NCBI GenBank assembly: GCA_022414725.1
Contig: CM039462.1
Coordinates: forward strand, 44,160,993 to 44,224,992
DNA length: 64,000 bases
Direction: 5' to 3'
Source: Microglena sp. YARC
Taxonomy: Eukaryota > Chlorophyta > Chlorophyceae > Chlamydomonadales > Chlamydomonadaceae
Below the pieces are notes generated by a model. It was not told the origin of the DNA. It saw nothing but the letters and a program-made list of their open reading frames with translations, and ran no database searches. Below are positions 43,106 through 54,414 of this stretch, piece by piece (positions within the stretch are counted from its first letter, which is position 1; every line of letters begins with the position of its first letter). The position numbers and the translations under genes are program-made.

Positions 43106-43735
43106 TTACCTTTGAGCCTGAACATCCTCATGGGACAGGCTACTCCGTTGCCGAACTTGACGGAGCTTGCGCGAAAAAAAGCATGAGCGAGGTGAGCAAC
43201 AGATGGTGGGGCATGCAATCACCAGGAAGTGTTCGCACCTATGAAATTCGCGTTGATGCTGACCTCTAGAAGGTGCTTGCTTGTAATCAGCAGTGAGGTT
43301 GACCGCAGTGACTGCCAGAGTTGTTGTAATTTCGTACGTGATGCCCAGAAGTTGGAATTCCGTCGCATAGAGGGAGACGAAGATAGCGAGCGCTGGAACT
43401 AATAGAAGTGCGGGATTGGGATTCAGACCGGCACGGCCCAAGGCATGTAATGTAAGAGAAGAGGATTAAAGAAGCATGAGAAAGAGTCGAAGACGACACC
43501 AGCTTCGGTAAGGGAGTACAGCTCTTATCGTGGTGGGGACAAAGGCATTGTCAGATAGCGGAGTGCAAAGATAGCGCTGGGCGCAGAGGAAAGGAAAGAC
43601 CCTGCCTTCGAGAAAGAAATACGTTTTTTTAGGATGCAACGATTCAAGGGATACGAACAGGCGCAGGCGCTTTCTTGATTGTATCGCAGCCGATGACCTG
43701 TAGTCTTCTGCCCATGACCTGTCAACCCGTGTCAA
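43106..43735 (-). CDS. Candidate small membrane protein gene, unassigned
   Basis: The minus frame 43441-43106 contains a hydrophobic stretch (ALLLVPALAIFVSLYATEF, then LGITYEITTTLAVTAVNLT) that could span a membrane once or twice; a frame above it (43735-43466) is Ser/Arg/Leu-rich like a targeting leader (SSAAIQSRKRLRLFVSLESL). I could not join the two with a convincing intron and recognise no family. If real it would be divergent from the gene at 45.4 kb. Confidence 0.3.
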
Positions 43736-43739
43736 CCCC

Positions 43740-45455
43740 TGCCGCGGCAGCTGCCGACGTCAAGACGGCTTGTCTAGACTGTCTGGGATGGCGCCTGCAG
43801 GCGCGCCTGCGAGGACAAATATCTGTGCGAAAAATCTTATTATCAGATCTAACAGAAAAAGTCGGAAGTCAGAAGTCGGAAGAAGTACATTCTGGTGACA
43901 CATCTAGCGTCAGTTCTACAATGAGCATTATGAGCTGTGTGGCAATATCTTGTTTTCGATCACACCCTTGGTCTGTCCTTTCGCTGCCTCCACTCTTTAC
44001 AACCTCATATTACCTCTTGGACTCATCTCCAGTTGGCTGTCATTGATAGTGGACTTCTGCCTAAGGCCGAAGACTGTTCAGGGTACGTCAGGTGCCCCCT
44101 TGCGCTCTAGTCACTCCGTTGCTGAGCTCTGGTGTTCTGTTTATAGCTGTTTATAATCGTCCCTGGCTGTTCCGCACTTGTTGCCTATACACTAAGCATA
44201 CTCCGAAGGCCGTTTACCTCGAAGGACAGGTGCCAGACGAAGCGTCCTCCATAGACAGCCTCTGCCATGCATTATGAGAGTTGGATGCAGCTTTGCATTT
44301 GGATTGCCAGTTTGATTCGTGCGTCTCTAACTCTGACACTCTAAGCGGATTTCTTTAGCTAGAGATCCGACACTCTCTGTCTAGCAAGAGTTCCGATACC
44401 TCGTGCCATCGTTCACTCAAAATTTGCAATCGCGCTTGGTTTAGGCACAATATCGCTTGTGACACGGGCGTTATATCTAGCTTAGCATTTAACATGATAT
44501 AGATGTCAGCCTCTTGTGTCTAGAGGAAATTACGTGTGGTCTGAGCTCTCCAGTTGAAGAAATGCGCAAACATGCCGCTGATGCTTCGTCGGCATGCTCG
44601 AGCGTCGGAACATCGACCATCGGACCTGAATGGTCTTGTCTTATCCGGAGTCTTTCAAAGTTTCTCACTCGACTGCTCATGAAAACGCAGCGAGGAATGT
44701 CGTCGCCGTCTTTCTTCCCAAAGGTGCAAATCGTTGGTATTTGAATGTGACCTTGCGATGATTCGGGGGGCAGAAAATGCAGGGCCTTGTGTTGAAGAAG
44801 TCCTCGGTCATGTTGCCGAGGCTGATGTTTGTGGGACTGCTCATGGAACTGCTCATGGAGTCGGGTGCTTCCAAGATTGGTTCGATAACAGCTTCAGTCT
44901 GTCATTAGGCTGCTTTCCTGTACTGGCGGAGGAAACGTGGGTAGCGTAAACGCTACTAGATCACGAAAACTACTCGTGGGCTTCGCTGCTTCGGAATCGT
45001 GTCCCGGTTTGTTTTCGTCTACGCCCCCACATTTTCGTGTCAAGACAACCGCGCTCAGGCTGTCCGTTTGGTTGGTCTACAGGACGCCAGAATGACCGGC
45101 ATGGACTTGCCTAAATGCAAACCTGGAAATGGCTCAACAGTTCAGATATCACATCAATCTGTAAGAAGGGCCACAACAAACTGGAATCCTTACTCCTTTG
45201 GATCATGACCTCTATTGTGCTTCTGTGATCAGTTGCCTAGCTTGCTCTCTTGCTTTTTCCGTGTGCAGGTGAGGGCTTTAAGAGCAAGAAAAACTGCTAA
45301 TATGAACAATGCCCTCCTTGTCCATCTAAACCAGATGTCGGAAAGTGAAACTGGGGCTGCATGTTTCAATTTTCTATGTGCAGTGGGTATGTTCAGACCT
45401 GAACATCACTACACTTCCTCCTGAACACACGCCCGATTGGGTTGTCTTCCTGCAG
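43740..45455 (+). other. Upstream of the SBP-like gene; possible 5' exons not resolved
   Basis: Protein-like stretches occur on the plus strand: 44514-44721 (ending SSPSFFPK at a GTGCAA donor), 44734-44949, and from about 45269 (VRALRARKTANMNNALLVHL, after an acceptor-like TGTGCAG) to a GTATGT near 45389. A GTATGT...CTGCAG intron could join the last to the exon at 45456, but the phase does not fit the simplest model. No SBP zinc-binding pattern (C-C-C-H, C-C-H-C) was found here on either strand. Confidence 0.3.
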
Positions 45456-48400
45456 GCTATCATTCAGTGGTGGACAGCTGCTTTCTATGATAAGTTCGAA
45501 GATGAGCCTAGACTTGCCGTCCCGGGAGGATACGGCTTCTGCTTTCGAGTTTATTTCACTTCTGAAAGAGCGGGATAGTATGCAAATTGATATGAGCTCC
45601 ATTGATCCTTTCGACGTCAAATGCCCATCTGGTTTGGAATCAAGCTTGACAGATGTCACAGTCTCGTCCTCATCCCATTCTCCTTGGTCCATGGACCAAG
45701 AATCTCCGGCAGATGAGGAGAGTGATGAGGATGACATATTTTTCGATTCTGCCAAGCACTTCACCGTTGATGAGGACCACTATGCTGACTTGGACAGAGT
45801 ACCGCCTGTACCTTCCACTTCTTCGACTGAGAAGGATATGAAGACCGTAATGAAGAGCACTTTGAGTGCTCTAAGCGCTCATCGCATGGATGGCCTGTTT
45901 GGGGCCATCTCCAGATCAGTAAACTACGTCAACCTTGGTCAGGGGGGCATCACAAGGGTGAGTTGCATGATTCATAACTTTTCGTTTTGTGTCAGAAAGG
46001 CGGTCTTCTATAAGAGATCAGAGATTTGGTGTCTATCAAGGTTGTACACCTGGTAGCACTTTGGGTAGAAAGCACGAAGGCCGGGGGGGTTAGGAGGGTG
46101 GGGGCGAGATTCGAGTCTCATGGTGGCAGAAGGTTTGGCCAAAACAGGGTCCCATTAAGCGATCGCCACTGGTAGCGGAAGAAAAAAATTCTGGTAAGAT
46201 TACCATGTAGGGATTGTCAAGTACAATATCGTGGATATGCATATCGCATAATATATCGTTCACTACTGTATGATACCATGTAGGGATGTCAAGTACGATA
46301 TCGTGGATATTCATATCGCATAATATATCGTTCGCTACTGCATGATATATCTGTCAACATCACGTACGCTATCGTATGACAATCCCCTGTACAGGTCCAT
46401 ATCGCTGTGCCCTGGCCAGACCCTGATGAGCTGGCCCCCAATGCCATTAGCCAACCTGAATTTCCTTCAGATCATTGTGCCGAGGACAGGGCTTTGCCTT
46501 GGTACTTGAACACTTGAAAACTTGACAAATTCCTGAACAGGTCCATATCGCTGTGCCCTGGTCAGACCCTGAGGATTTGCCCGTGACGCCATAGCCAGCT
46601 TGAATTTCCTTTATCTTATTGTGTAGAGGGCAGGGCTTGGTCTTTGTACTTCAAACATTTCAACAATCGAAAAGACAAAAAGTCCCCTGTACAGGTCCAT
46701 ATCTCTGTGCCCTGGTCAGACCCTGAGGAGCTGGCCCCTGATGCCATTAGCCAGCCTGAATTAGTGAATTTCCTTCATCTCATCGTGTAGAGGGTAGGGC
46801 TTGGTCTAGGTACTTCAAGACTTTAAAACTTTAAAACTTGACAACCCCTGAACATGTCCATATCGCTGTGCCCTGGTTAGACCCTGAGGAGCTGGCCCCC
46901 GATGCCATTAGCCAGCCTGAATTAGTGAATTTCCTTCATTTCATTGTGAAGAGGGCAGGGCTTGGTCTAGGTTCTTCAAAACTTTAAAACTTCAAAACTT
47001 GACAGTCCTCTGTACAGGTCCGTATCGCTGTGCCCTGGTCAGACCCTGAGGAGCTGGCCCCCGATGCCATTAGCCAGCCTGAATTAGTGAATTTCCTTCA
47101 TTTCATTGTGAAGAGGGCAGGGCTTGGTCTAGGTTCTTCAAAACTTTAAAACTTCAAAACTTGACAGTCCTCTGTACAGGTCCGTATCGCTGTGCCCTGG
47201 TCAGACCCTGAGGAGCTGGCCCCCGATGCCATTAGCCAGCCTGAATTAGTGAATTTCCTTCATTTCATTGTGAAGAGGGCAGGGCTTGGTCTAGGTTCTT
47301 CAAAACTTTAAAACTTCAAAACTTGACAGTCCTCTGTACAGGTCCGTATCGCTGTGCCCTGGTCAGACCCTGAGGAGCTGGCCCTTGATGCCATTTGCCA
47401 GCATGAATTAGTGAATTTCCTTCATCTCATTGTCTAGAGGGCAGGCCTTTGTCAAGGTTCTTTAAAACTTAAAAACTCGATCAAAACTAAAAAACTTTGC
47501 AATTCCTGAGCAGGTCCATATCGCTGTGCCCTGGTTAGACCCTGAGGAGCTGGCCCCCGATGCCATCGCCAGCTTGAAGTCGAAGCTGGCGGCCAGGTTT
47601 CCCTCAACAGCTGTCATGGGCCACACGGTTCGAAAGGGCTCCTTGTTGATTGCCTTTGACATCCTCACTGCTGGCGCCCTCTGGATTGGAGAACCGCGAG
47701 AGGACACCAAGCCACCCAGCCCTCAGGATTGGCTGGAGTGGATTGGGCTGCCCTGGCCTAAGGACGGCAAAAACTTGTATGTCCAGGTGGGTGTTGACTG
47801 GTGCTCATGACTGCCATCTCTTAAAACTACTCAGCAGACGATTTGGATTAGGTTTTTCGAAACGCTTTGTGGTTCGTAGTTTGTACCTCGAACATGAGAA
47901 TTTGGCCTGAGAATTCTGACATTTTGGCCTGAACAATTCTGAGAACAGTCAGAATTTTTGCCTGAAAAAGAGGAGGGTCAACCCATGAAACCACAAACTT
48001 GTTTGTCAAGGTGGGTGTTGGCCGGTTAGGTGGTGGGCCCCAGTGCAAGCAAATGAGCTGTCCCCCTCAACCTCACGCCTCGTATGAAGGCGTACTTTTG
48101 ATTTATTTATGTTGACCTGTGCTGACTTGATCCCCACCCCCACCCCTACCCCCCACCCCTCAGCCCCCCTCCTCTCTCCCCCCTCCCCCTCTCCTCCTAA
48201 CACTCCTCCCTCTTCACACACCCCACCCCCCTCAGTGCCCCTCCTCCTCCCCCCTCCCCCTCCCCCCTCTCCCTCCTAACACTCCTCCCCCGTCACACAC
48301 CCCATCCCCTCAGCCCCCCTCCTCCTCCCCCCTCCCCCTCTCCCTCCTAACTCTCCTCCCCCTTCACACCCCACACCCCCTCGGCCCCCCTTCTCCTCCC

Positions 48401-50438
48401 CTCCCCCCTCTCCCTCCTAACACTCCTCCCCCTTCACACACCCCACCCCCCTCAGCCCCCCTCCTCTCCCCCTCTCCCTCCTAACACTCCTCCCCCTTCA
48501 CACTCCCACCCCCCTCAGCCCCCCCCCCTCTCCCTCCTAACACTCCTCCTCTTCACACACACACCCATCCCCCTCAGCCCCCCTCCTCTTCCCCCCTCCC
48601 CCCTCTCCCTCCTAACACTCCTCCCCCTTCACACCCCCCACCCCCGTCAGGTCAGTGACAAAGCGCATGCCTTCAGCTGGGACGAGCCAAGCATGTCTTG
48701 GCTGGAGAACGAGGAGCTGACTGTCCCTGATATGGCAGATGTTGTGACCGATGTGTACCCCATGGTCCTGATTGCCAGCGAGGAGGATGTGTTCTCTCCA
48801 CAGGTGTGTGTAGGTTACATGTGTATGTGTGTATGTAGTCCAGGGATAGCCAACTTGTGTATGTGCGTAGGTCCCCTCTCCCTCTCACTACCCCTCTCCC
48901 TCTCACCACCCCTTTCCCTTTCCCTCTCCCCCTCCCCTCCCTCTCCCCTCCCCCTCCCCTCCCTCTCCCTACCTCTTCTCCTCTCCCTACCTCTTCCCCT
49001 CTCCCTACCCCTATCCCTCTCCCTACCTTTTCCCCTCTCCCTACCCCTTCCCCTCTCCCTACCCCTTCCCTCTCCCTACCCCTTTCCCTACCTCTACCCC
49101 TACCCCTCTCCTCCTCCCTCTCCCCATATGGCACCGACCCCAAACTCGCAGTCCAGGGATAGCCAAATTGGCTTAAGGGACCTTGCCAACCTCGATTCAG
49201 GAGGAGCTTATACGCAAACAAGCACTGATGAGCTTGGTCCTAACAAATTGTTTTACCGATGGAGGCCCTGAGTTCTATATAGATAATTACAATTTACGTT
49301 TATCAGCAGACTGCTGTGCGCCTGGTCCTGCCCTGGGAGCTAGCCAAGCAAGCCGGGTCTGAGGGCACCAAGGCCGTCACCAGGTTCACCTCCTCTTAAG
49401 CAGCTGATCCACCAGGAGGCTACATTTCATTGTTGAATTACAGCCTAGGCGCACTTTTATAGCGAAAAAACAACGTACATTATGTTTATCATCAGACTGC
49501 TGTGCGCCTGGTCCTGCCCTGAGAGCTTGCCAAGCACGCCGGGTCTGAGGGCACCAAGGCCGTCATCAGGTTCACCTCCGCTTAAGCAGCTGACCCACTA
49601 AGAGGCTACATTCCATTGTTGTATATCGACGTAGGCCCACATGTATTGCGAACAAGCAACATACACGACGTTTATCATCAGACTGCTGTGCGCCTGGTGC
49701 TGCCCAGAGAGCTTGCCAAGCACGCCGGGTCTGAGGGCACCAAGGCCGTCACCAGGTTCACCTCCGCTTAAGCAGCTGACCCAAGGAGGCTACATTTCAT
49801 TGTTGAATTACAGCCTAGGCGCACTTTTATAGCAAAAAAGTTATATATATTACGTTGATCATCACATTGTTTTCTTGCCACAGGTCTATCTCCAGTCCTC
49901 CAAGATGCTATCTGTTGTACCTGGGGGGGGCGGACATGTATTGAAGGCCAGGTTTGGTGGATCTGTCCTGCCTGTCCATGTTATCAAAGCGGATTTGTCG
50001 GATTCTCCTTTCGAGGAGGTGCCAGCAGAGGGCTTGCTATCTGTCACTCTCGACATGGGTGCTGCCAAGGGCCCTGCAGTGGCTATGCTCGAGGTGTGGG
50101 TGGATCGCATTGTAGTGCAGTCCATTCCCCTACTCATTCTACCTGAGAAGCTGGCCAACATGGCGGATGAAATCAACAGCCTAGGGTTTATGAGCGAGGC
50201 TGACATAGGAAAGCCCAACGGTGCACCCACGGTATCCTCCGTCGCTATCTCGAAGCTGGGCTTGTGGCTAGAGTACGTAGACTCCCACACCAAACCCTCC
50301 CCGGTCAAGTTGAACCAGGCTATGACCCTCCACATGCACTCGTGTGGACGCTGGTTGTTGGAGGATTCCATCCTCAAAGCCTGGTCCTTTACAGCCACCG
50401 AGGTATGCCCCCCCACACACACACATACCCCCCCCCCC

Positions 50439-50469
<31 letters not shown>

Positions 50470-53210
50470 CCTCACCCCCAACACCCCAACACACAAACAC
50501 ACACAAACACACACACACACACAAGTTGAACAAGGCCATGATCCAGCACATGCACACTAGTGGACGATGGCTGCTTGAGGACTCAGGTACGTCAGGTACA
50601 CACACGCACACGTCCACCCGCCTGCCTGCCCGCCTCCCCTTCCTTCCCCCCCCACCCCCCCTACACACGTCCACGTCCACCCACATACCCCACCACAACC
50701 ACCACACACACACACACACGTCCACATCCACACGCGTCCAAACACACACACGTTAACATCCACACACACAAACGTCCACACACATCCACCCAGCCGCACC
50801 CACACCCATGTGCTGCCAGGGATTACTAAGACCCTAGAAGTGCCATTCTGCTCCCTGGCCCGCCGCTTCAACCAGAGCAGTCATACACGTCTCCACTCCG
50901 CCATCATCATTGGCAATGCATACATGGTCTACCTGGCCATACACCCACACATGCACACGTGCACACCCACCCGTCCACCCACCTGCACACACACGCACAC
51001 GTCCACCCACTTATACCCACACTCACACACCCTCACGTCCACCCACCTATACACACACACCCGTCCACCCACTTATACCCACACTCACACACCCATATGT
51101 CCACCCACCTACACACACACACAGGTGCTGCAAGGCCTGGCCAAGACCCTAGCAGTGCCATTCTGCTCCCTGGCCCGCCGCTTCAACCAGAGCAGTCATA
51201 CACTTCTCCACTCCGCCATCATCATTGGCAATGCATACATGGTCTACCTGGCCATACACCCACACACGCACACACGTCCACCCACTTATACCCACACCCA
51301 CACATACACCCACGCATCCACGTACACCCACGTCCTTGTCCGCCTACACCCACCCGCACCCACCCACACCGAGGTGCTGCAAGGCCTGACCAAGACCCTA
51401 GAACTGCCATTCCGCTCCCTGGCTCGAGGCTTCAACCAGAGCGGTCATACACTCCTCCACTCCTCTATCATCAGTGGCAAGGCCTACATGGTCTACCTGG
51501 TCGTCCAGTGGGGCGTGGAGATGTACAAGCCCTGGTCATGGTACTGCATGGACGCCCACGGCGTCACCCCCCTGCACATGGCTGCCCTTACCAAACGGAC
51601 CAAGCTGGTGGAGAGCTTGCTGCGCCACTTCGAGCCTGCTGCCAAAGCCTGGACCACTGCAAAGGGGGGCCTGAGGTACAGCCCCGCAGAGGTTGCTAGC
51701 CATATCGGACTGACAATACTCACTAAGAAGCCCTCGCGTAGCCTCAGCGAGAGATTGTCTGCATCAAGCTATTCCCGCTTTGCAACGCCTTGGGAAAGCA
51801 TGGGCACCGGCTCTCGCTCTGAAAAGCTGGCTCCATACTCGCTGCAGAACACTGCTAGTAACTACAGCATCACTGAAAATCTCTTCACTGTGTTCTCGCA
51901 GCCAGATATCTCCGAGGTGAAAGCTGGATGTGGCAAAAGCTCGCAGCCCTGGAGCACACCTGAACTCACAAACGTAAACTGTGTGTTCGATGTGAAGGAT
52001 GGAGTCACGGACGCAAACAGTGTGTCCGATGTTTCCTGTTCAACAGGCTCCTCCTGTCCTGCACCATCACCACAGCCTTCCTCGGAGTTCCAGACTGAAT
52101 CCGCTAAGAGCCACGCCCCCGGGGGTCTTTCTCAGAGCGCTGCTCTCGAGCCTGGCTCAAGCCAAGCCGACCCGATGAGCATCGTGGTTGAGGTCAAGTC
52201 CACAGTTATGCTCCTGGCAGGTCAGCTGAAGACATCTGCAATGGCCTTTACTGATAGCCTGAAGACTTTCCGATGCTTTGGCTCGCCGGAGCTGGATGCC
52301 AAGTTCAAAGTATACTGCAACAGCACAAGTGCCCAAACCACTCAATGGTTCATCCCTGTCTTCATTAGCATTGTGTTGATGGCAGCCATTGCCGCTATTC
52401 GACAGGGGGCTTTGATAGACGTTTTGCTGCACATTTCAACTGCTTTTGTTTACCTGCTAGGGCCCTACCGAGCTTCCATGAACGACGTACCGCGGATGAG
52501 CTTGTGGTGGACAGTGACCTACCTCTTCCGCATATCTGCTCACCTGAGCTTCGCTTTCGGATGGTTGGATACTGTCGCCTTCAAAGTTTTGCTGCGCAGG
52601 GGCCCTTGTAGACTCATTGTTACAGAGTTAATTCTCTCCCCTTATCAGCAGGTGAGCCACTGTGCTTTTTGCGTGCTTTTTTTTCGTGTTGCAAATTGAG
52701 CCACTCGGTGCGACCCCAGTGCGATGCGCTGCCCCCCGAACCCCGCGGAGTGCTAAGCGCAGAGCCCAGGGGTTGGGAGGGGCATTTCCGACTAGTCTAG
52801 CTGGACTAATGCGTCGCTGTGCAGCGACGGAATGGCAACTTGTCGCACACATTAAAACAGAAAGGTGAGCTCCTGGCCAGTTTTTTTTTTGACGACGCAT
52901 CGCCGCATGCTGAATCATGGGTCTGGCTAAACTTCCACCTTCTTATCACCTTCTTAACACCTTCTTAACACCTTAACACCTTCTTACCACCACCTTACCA
53001 CCTTCTTACCTTCTGCAGGGTAACCTCATGCCAGCCCTTGTTGCTCGCCTCATCTCAGTCTCCGCCAACATGATCATGTTCCACGTGGTCAACGCCCAAG
53101 GCACCTCTCAACACCTGCTGTACCCAGTTATGTCAGTAGCCCTCGTCATGGGTGTAGACTACTGGCGGCAGAAGAGCTACATGCAAGCCATGGCTGCTAA
53201 GAAAGTTTAA
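45456..53210 (+). CDS. Ankyrin-repeat multi-span protein resembling the C-terminal half of large SBP-box (SPL1/SPL12/CRR1-type) proteins
   Basis: Exons: 45456-45957 (acidic, Ser-rich), 47514-47786, 48651-48803, one of three alternative copies at 49310-49755, 49884-50402, 51374-52651, 53019-53210 (stop). The junctions I could check are phase 0 with AG/GT signals, except the alternative exon. The order of features recalls large SBP proteins: a segment like 'PGxxxLT' ([13 protein letters not shown]), [14 protein letters not shown], then [11 protein letters not shown]...IPLLILPE, then ankyrin-type [19 protein letters not shown] and [30 protein letters not shown]. Those proteins are copper/nutrient-response transcription factors, some with one C-terminal membrane anchor; here about four or five spans follow ([66 protein letters not shown]). 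The DNA-binding SBP domain was not found. The family assignment is from memory. Confidence 0.6.
46208..46389. mobile_element. MITE-like element, TAGGGATTGTCA ends
   Basis: Ends TAGGGATTGTCAAGTAC and GTATGACAATCCCCT (inverted). The interior duplicates the block CGTGGATAT.CATATCGCATAA, and a second internal TAGGGATGTCAAGTACGATA start suggests tandem duplication of the left half. Target duplication unclear. It lies at the start of the exon-copy array in the first SBP-like intron. Confidence 0.6.
46395..47513 (+). pseudogene. Seven tandem decoy copies of the start of exon 47514-47786
   Basis: Copies of the acceptor plus about 70 nt of exon start at 46395, 46541, 46695, 46856, 47018, 47180 and 47342, followed by the real exon at 47514. 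Spacing is 146-172 bp; the three units beginning 46856-47180 are 162 bp long and almost identical. Each reads like [17 protein letters not shown] then leaves the real protein (ISQPELVNF). Six keep the CAG acceptor; the copy at 46856 has CAT. The intron between copies ends with CTTTAAAACTT..GACAGTCC-type sequence. Confidence 0.88.
48126..48650 (+). promoter_or_regulatory. Tandem array of 3' splice-site modules
   Basis: About seven units of 60-80 bp, each with CTCCCTCCTAACACTCC (a CTAAC branch-point-like word), a long C/T tract, CTTCACACACCCCACC and a terminal CCCTCAG. Terminal CAGs occur near 48161, 48232, 48311, 48452, 48515 and 48575, with the working one at 48648-48650 before exon 48651. 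One unit has TCGG in place of TCAG (near 48381). Confidence 0.8.
49310..49760 (+). pseudogene. Three tandem copies of one exon of the SBP-like gene
   Basis: Copies start at 49310, 49496 and 49682, each after a TTATC(A/G)(T/C)CAG acceptor, and read [19 protein letters not shown], with the second and third changed (CPESL / PREL..KHAGSEG). The block up to the CAG|GTTCAC donor is 74 nt, so that donor would break the frame; a GCC|GTCACC donor after 66 nt keeps it. Downstream of each copy the intron words GGAGGCTACATT and CAGCCTAGGCGCACTTT repeat too. Which copy is used is not decided by sequence. Confidence 0.75.
50523..50586 (+). pseudogene. Decoy copy of the 3' part of exon 49884-50402
   Basis: Reads [20 protein letters not shown] followed by CAG|GTACGT, against [20 protein letters not shown] in the real exon, 216 bp upstream. 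It sits in CA-rich intron DNA downstream of the real donor. Confidence 0.8.
50810..51373 (+). pseudogene. Two tandem decoy copies of the start of the ankyrin exon
   Basis: Copies at 50810-50950 and 51125-51262 precede the real exon at 51374 and read [20 protein letters not shown] against [20 protein letters not shown]. The DNA between them is ACACCC / CCACC microsatellite that keeps one frame open through all copies (50810-52699), so readthrough would still give protein. The copy at 51125 has a better acceptor (CACACACAG) than the real one (CACACCGAG). Confidence 0.82.
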
Positions 53211-53218
53211 AGGAGCCG

Positions 53219-53705
53219 AAAAAGCTTCCTTTGGCTGGGTTGGGTTATTTTGGAAGCTTCCTTTATTTGGCTTGGCTTGGGTTCCTTTGGAAGCTTCCTT
53301 TGGTTGGCTTGGCTTGGGTTCCTTTGGAAGCTTCCTTTGGTTGGCTTGGCTTGGGTTCCTTTGGGAGCTTCCTTTGGTTGGCTTGGCTTGGGTCCCTTTG
53401 GAAGCTTCCTTTGGTTGGCTTGGGTTCCTGTGGAAGCTTCCTTTGGTTGGCTTGGCTTGGGTTCCTTTGGAAGCTTCCTTTGGTTGGCTTGACTTGGGTT
53501 CCTTTGGAAGCTTCCTTTGGGCTGGCTTGGCTTGAGTTCCTTTGGAAGCTTCCTTTGGTTGGCTTGGCTTGGGTTCCTTTGGTTGGCTTGACTTGGGTTC
53601 CTTTGGAAGCTTCCTTTGGGCTGGCTTGGCTTGAGTTCCTTTGGAAGCTTCCTTTGGTTGGCTTGGCTTGGGTTCCTTTGGAAGCTCCCTTGGGCTGGCT
53701 TGGGT
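53219..53705 (+). repeat. 37 bp minisatellite in the presumed 3' UTR
   Basis: Roughly twelve units of about 37 bp built from GGAAGCTTCCTTTGGTTGGC and TTGGCTTGGGTTCCTTT, starting nine bases after the stop codon. GGAAGCTTCC is a perfect palindrome in each unit. Both strands are open in several frames, so the Trp/Leu/Gly-rich and Lys/Pro-rich ORFs here are not genes. Confidence 0.92.
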
Positions 53706-53796
53706 CCTGCAGTTTTGGGTTGTTTTGTGTTTATAGTTTTGCTTGGTAAAGAGTAATGTCTGCCCATATAAATCTCCATGTAGCTGTCTTGGCAGG

Positions 53797-54414
53797 GGGG
53801 GGGGGGGGGGGGGGTAGCACTTAGCTGGTCAGCACTTGGGTTTAGGTGGTTCAGGAAGATATGATACGATCGGTATGATCAGTTATATCTGTTGCTGTCC
53901 CAGTGACATGGAGAATTATGCCATACACTTTGTGCACCCTTAGTAAGCAGTTGCTTGAAAGTGCAGCTTTCTGCATTTGCATTTGCAAAGGGGCGCTTGC
54001 ACACTTACTTGAACATTTATTAGCGGGCGCTGGTGTTGCTTTGGCCACACCCCAAGCGTGCGCCAAGCTTGGCTGCAGCATATTTCTATAGCTTGCATAA
54101 ATGAATAAATACATAACTAGCATGCCTTTTTACCAGTCGCGAGGTTGAAGGGGGCAGCCTGTTGGCTTGCACTGGGACCAAACACCAAATAGCTTGCATA
54201 CCAACATTAGCTGGCTCTGCCTAGACACGAAACTCAAACACAACTTAGCTAATTTGAATTTGAAATTTTACTTGGTTATTGCTCTCAGGCCAACTACCAA
54301 AGAGAAGGGATATTCATGTAGGAGATGGTTGTTGGGCTCTTGCACACAAGCTGCATACAACCTAAGAAAACTTGCTTATAATCTTACTTATAACTTGCTT
54401 ACAGTATGCTTATA
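53797..54414. other. Poly-G tract and spacer, no gene seen
   Basis: About 18 G from 53797. The rest to 54414 is AT-rich and holds no recognised feature. Confidence 0.6.

Noticed and set aside
49886..50871. Large minus-strand ORFs rich in Cys/Val
   Set aside because: Antisense of coding exons and of CA microsatellites.
53207..53779. 190-codon Lys/Pro/Gln-rich ORF on the minus strand
   Set aside because: Lies wholly in the 37 bp minisatellite; the repeat has no stop in that frame.
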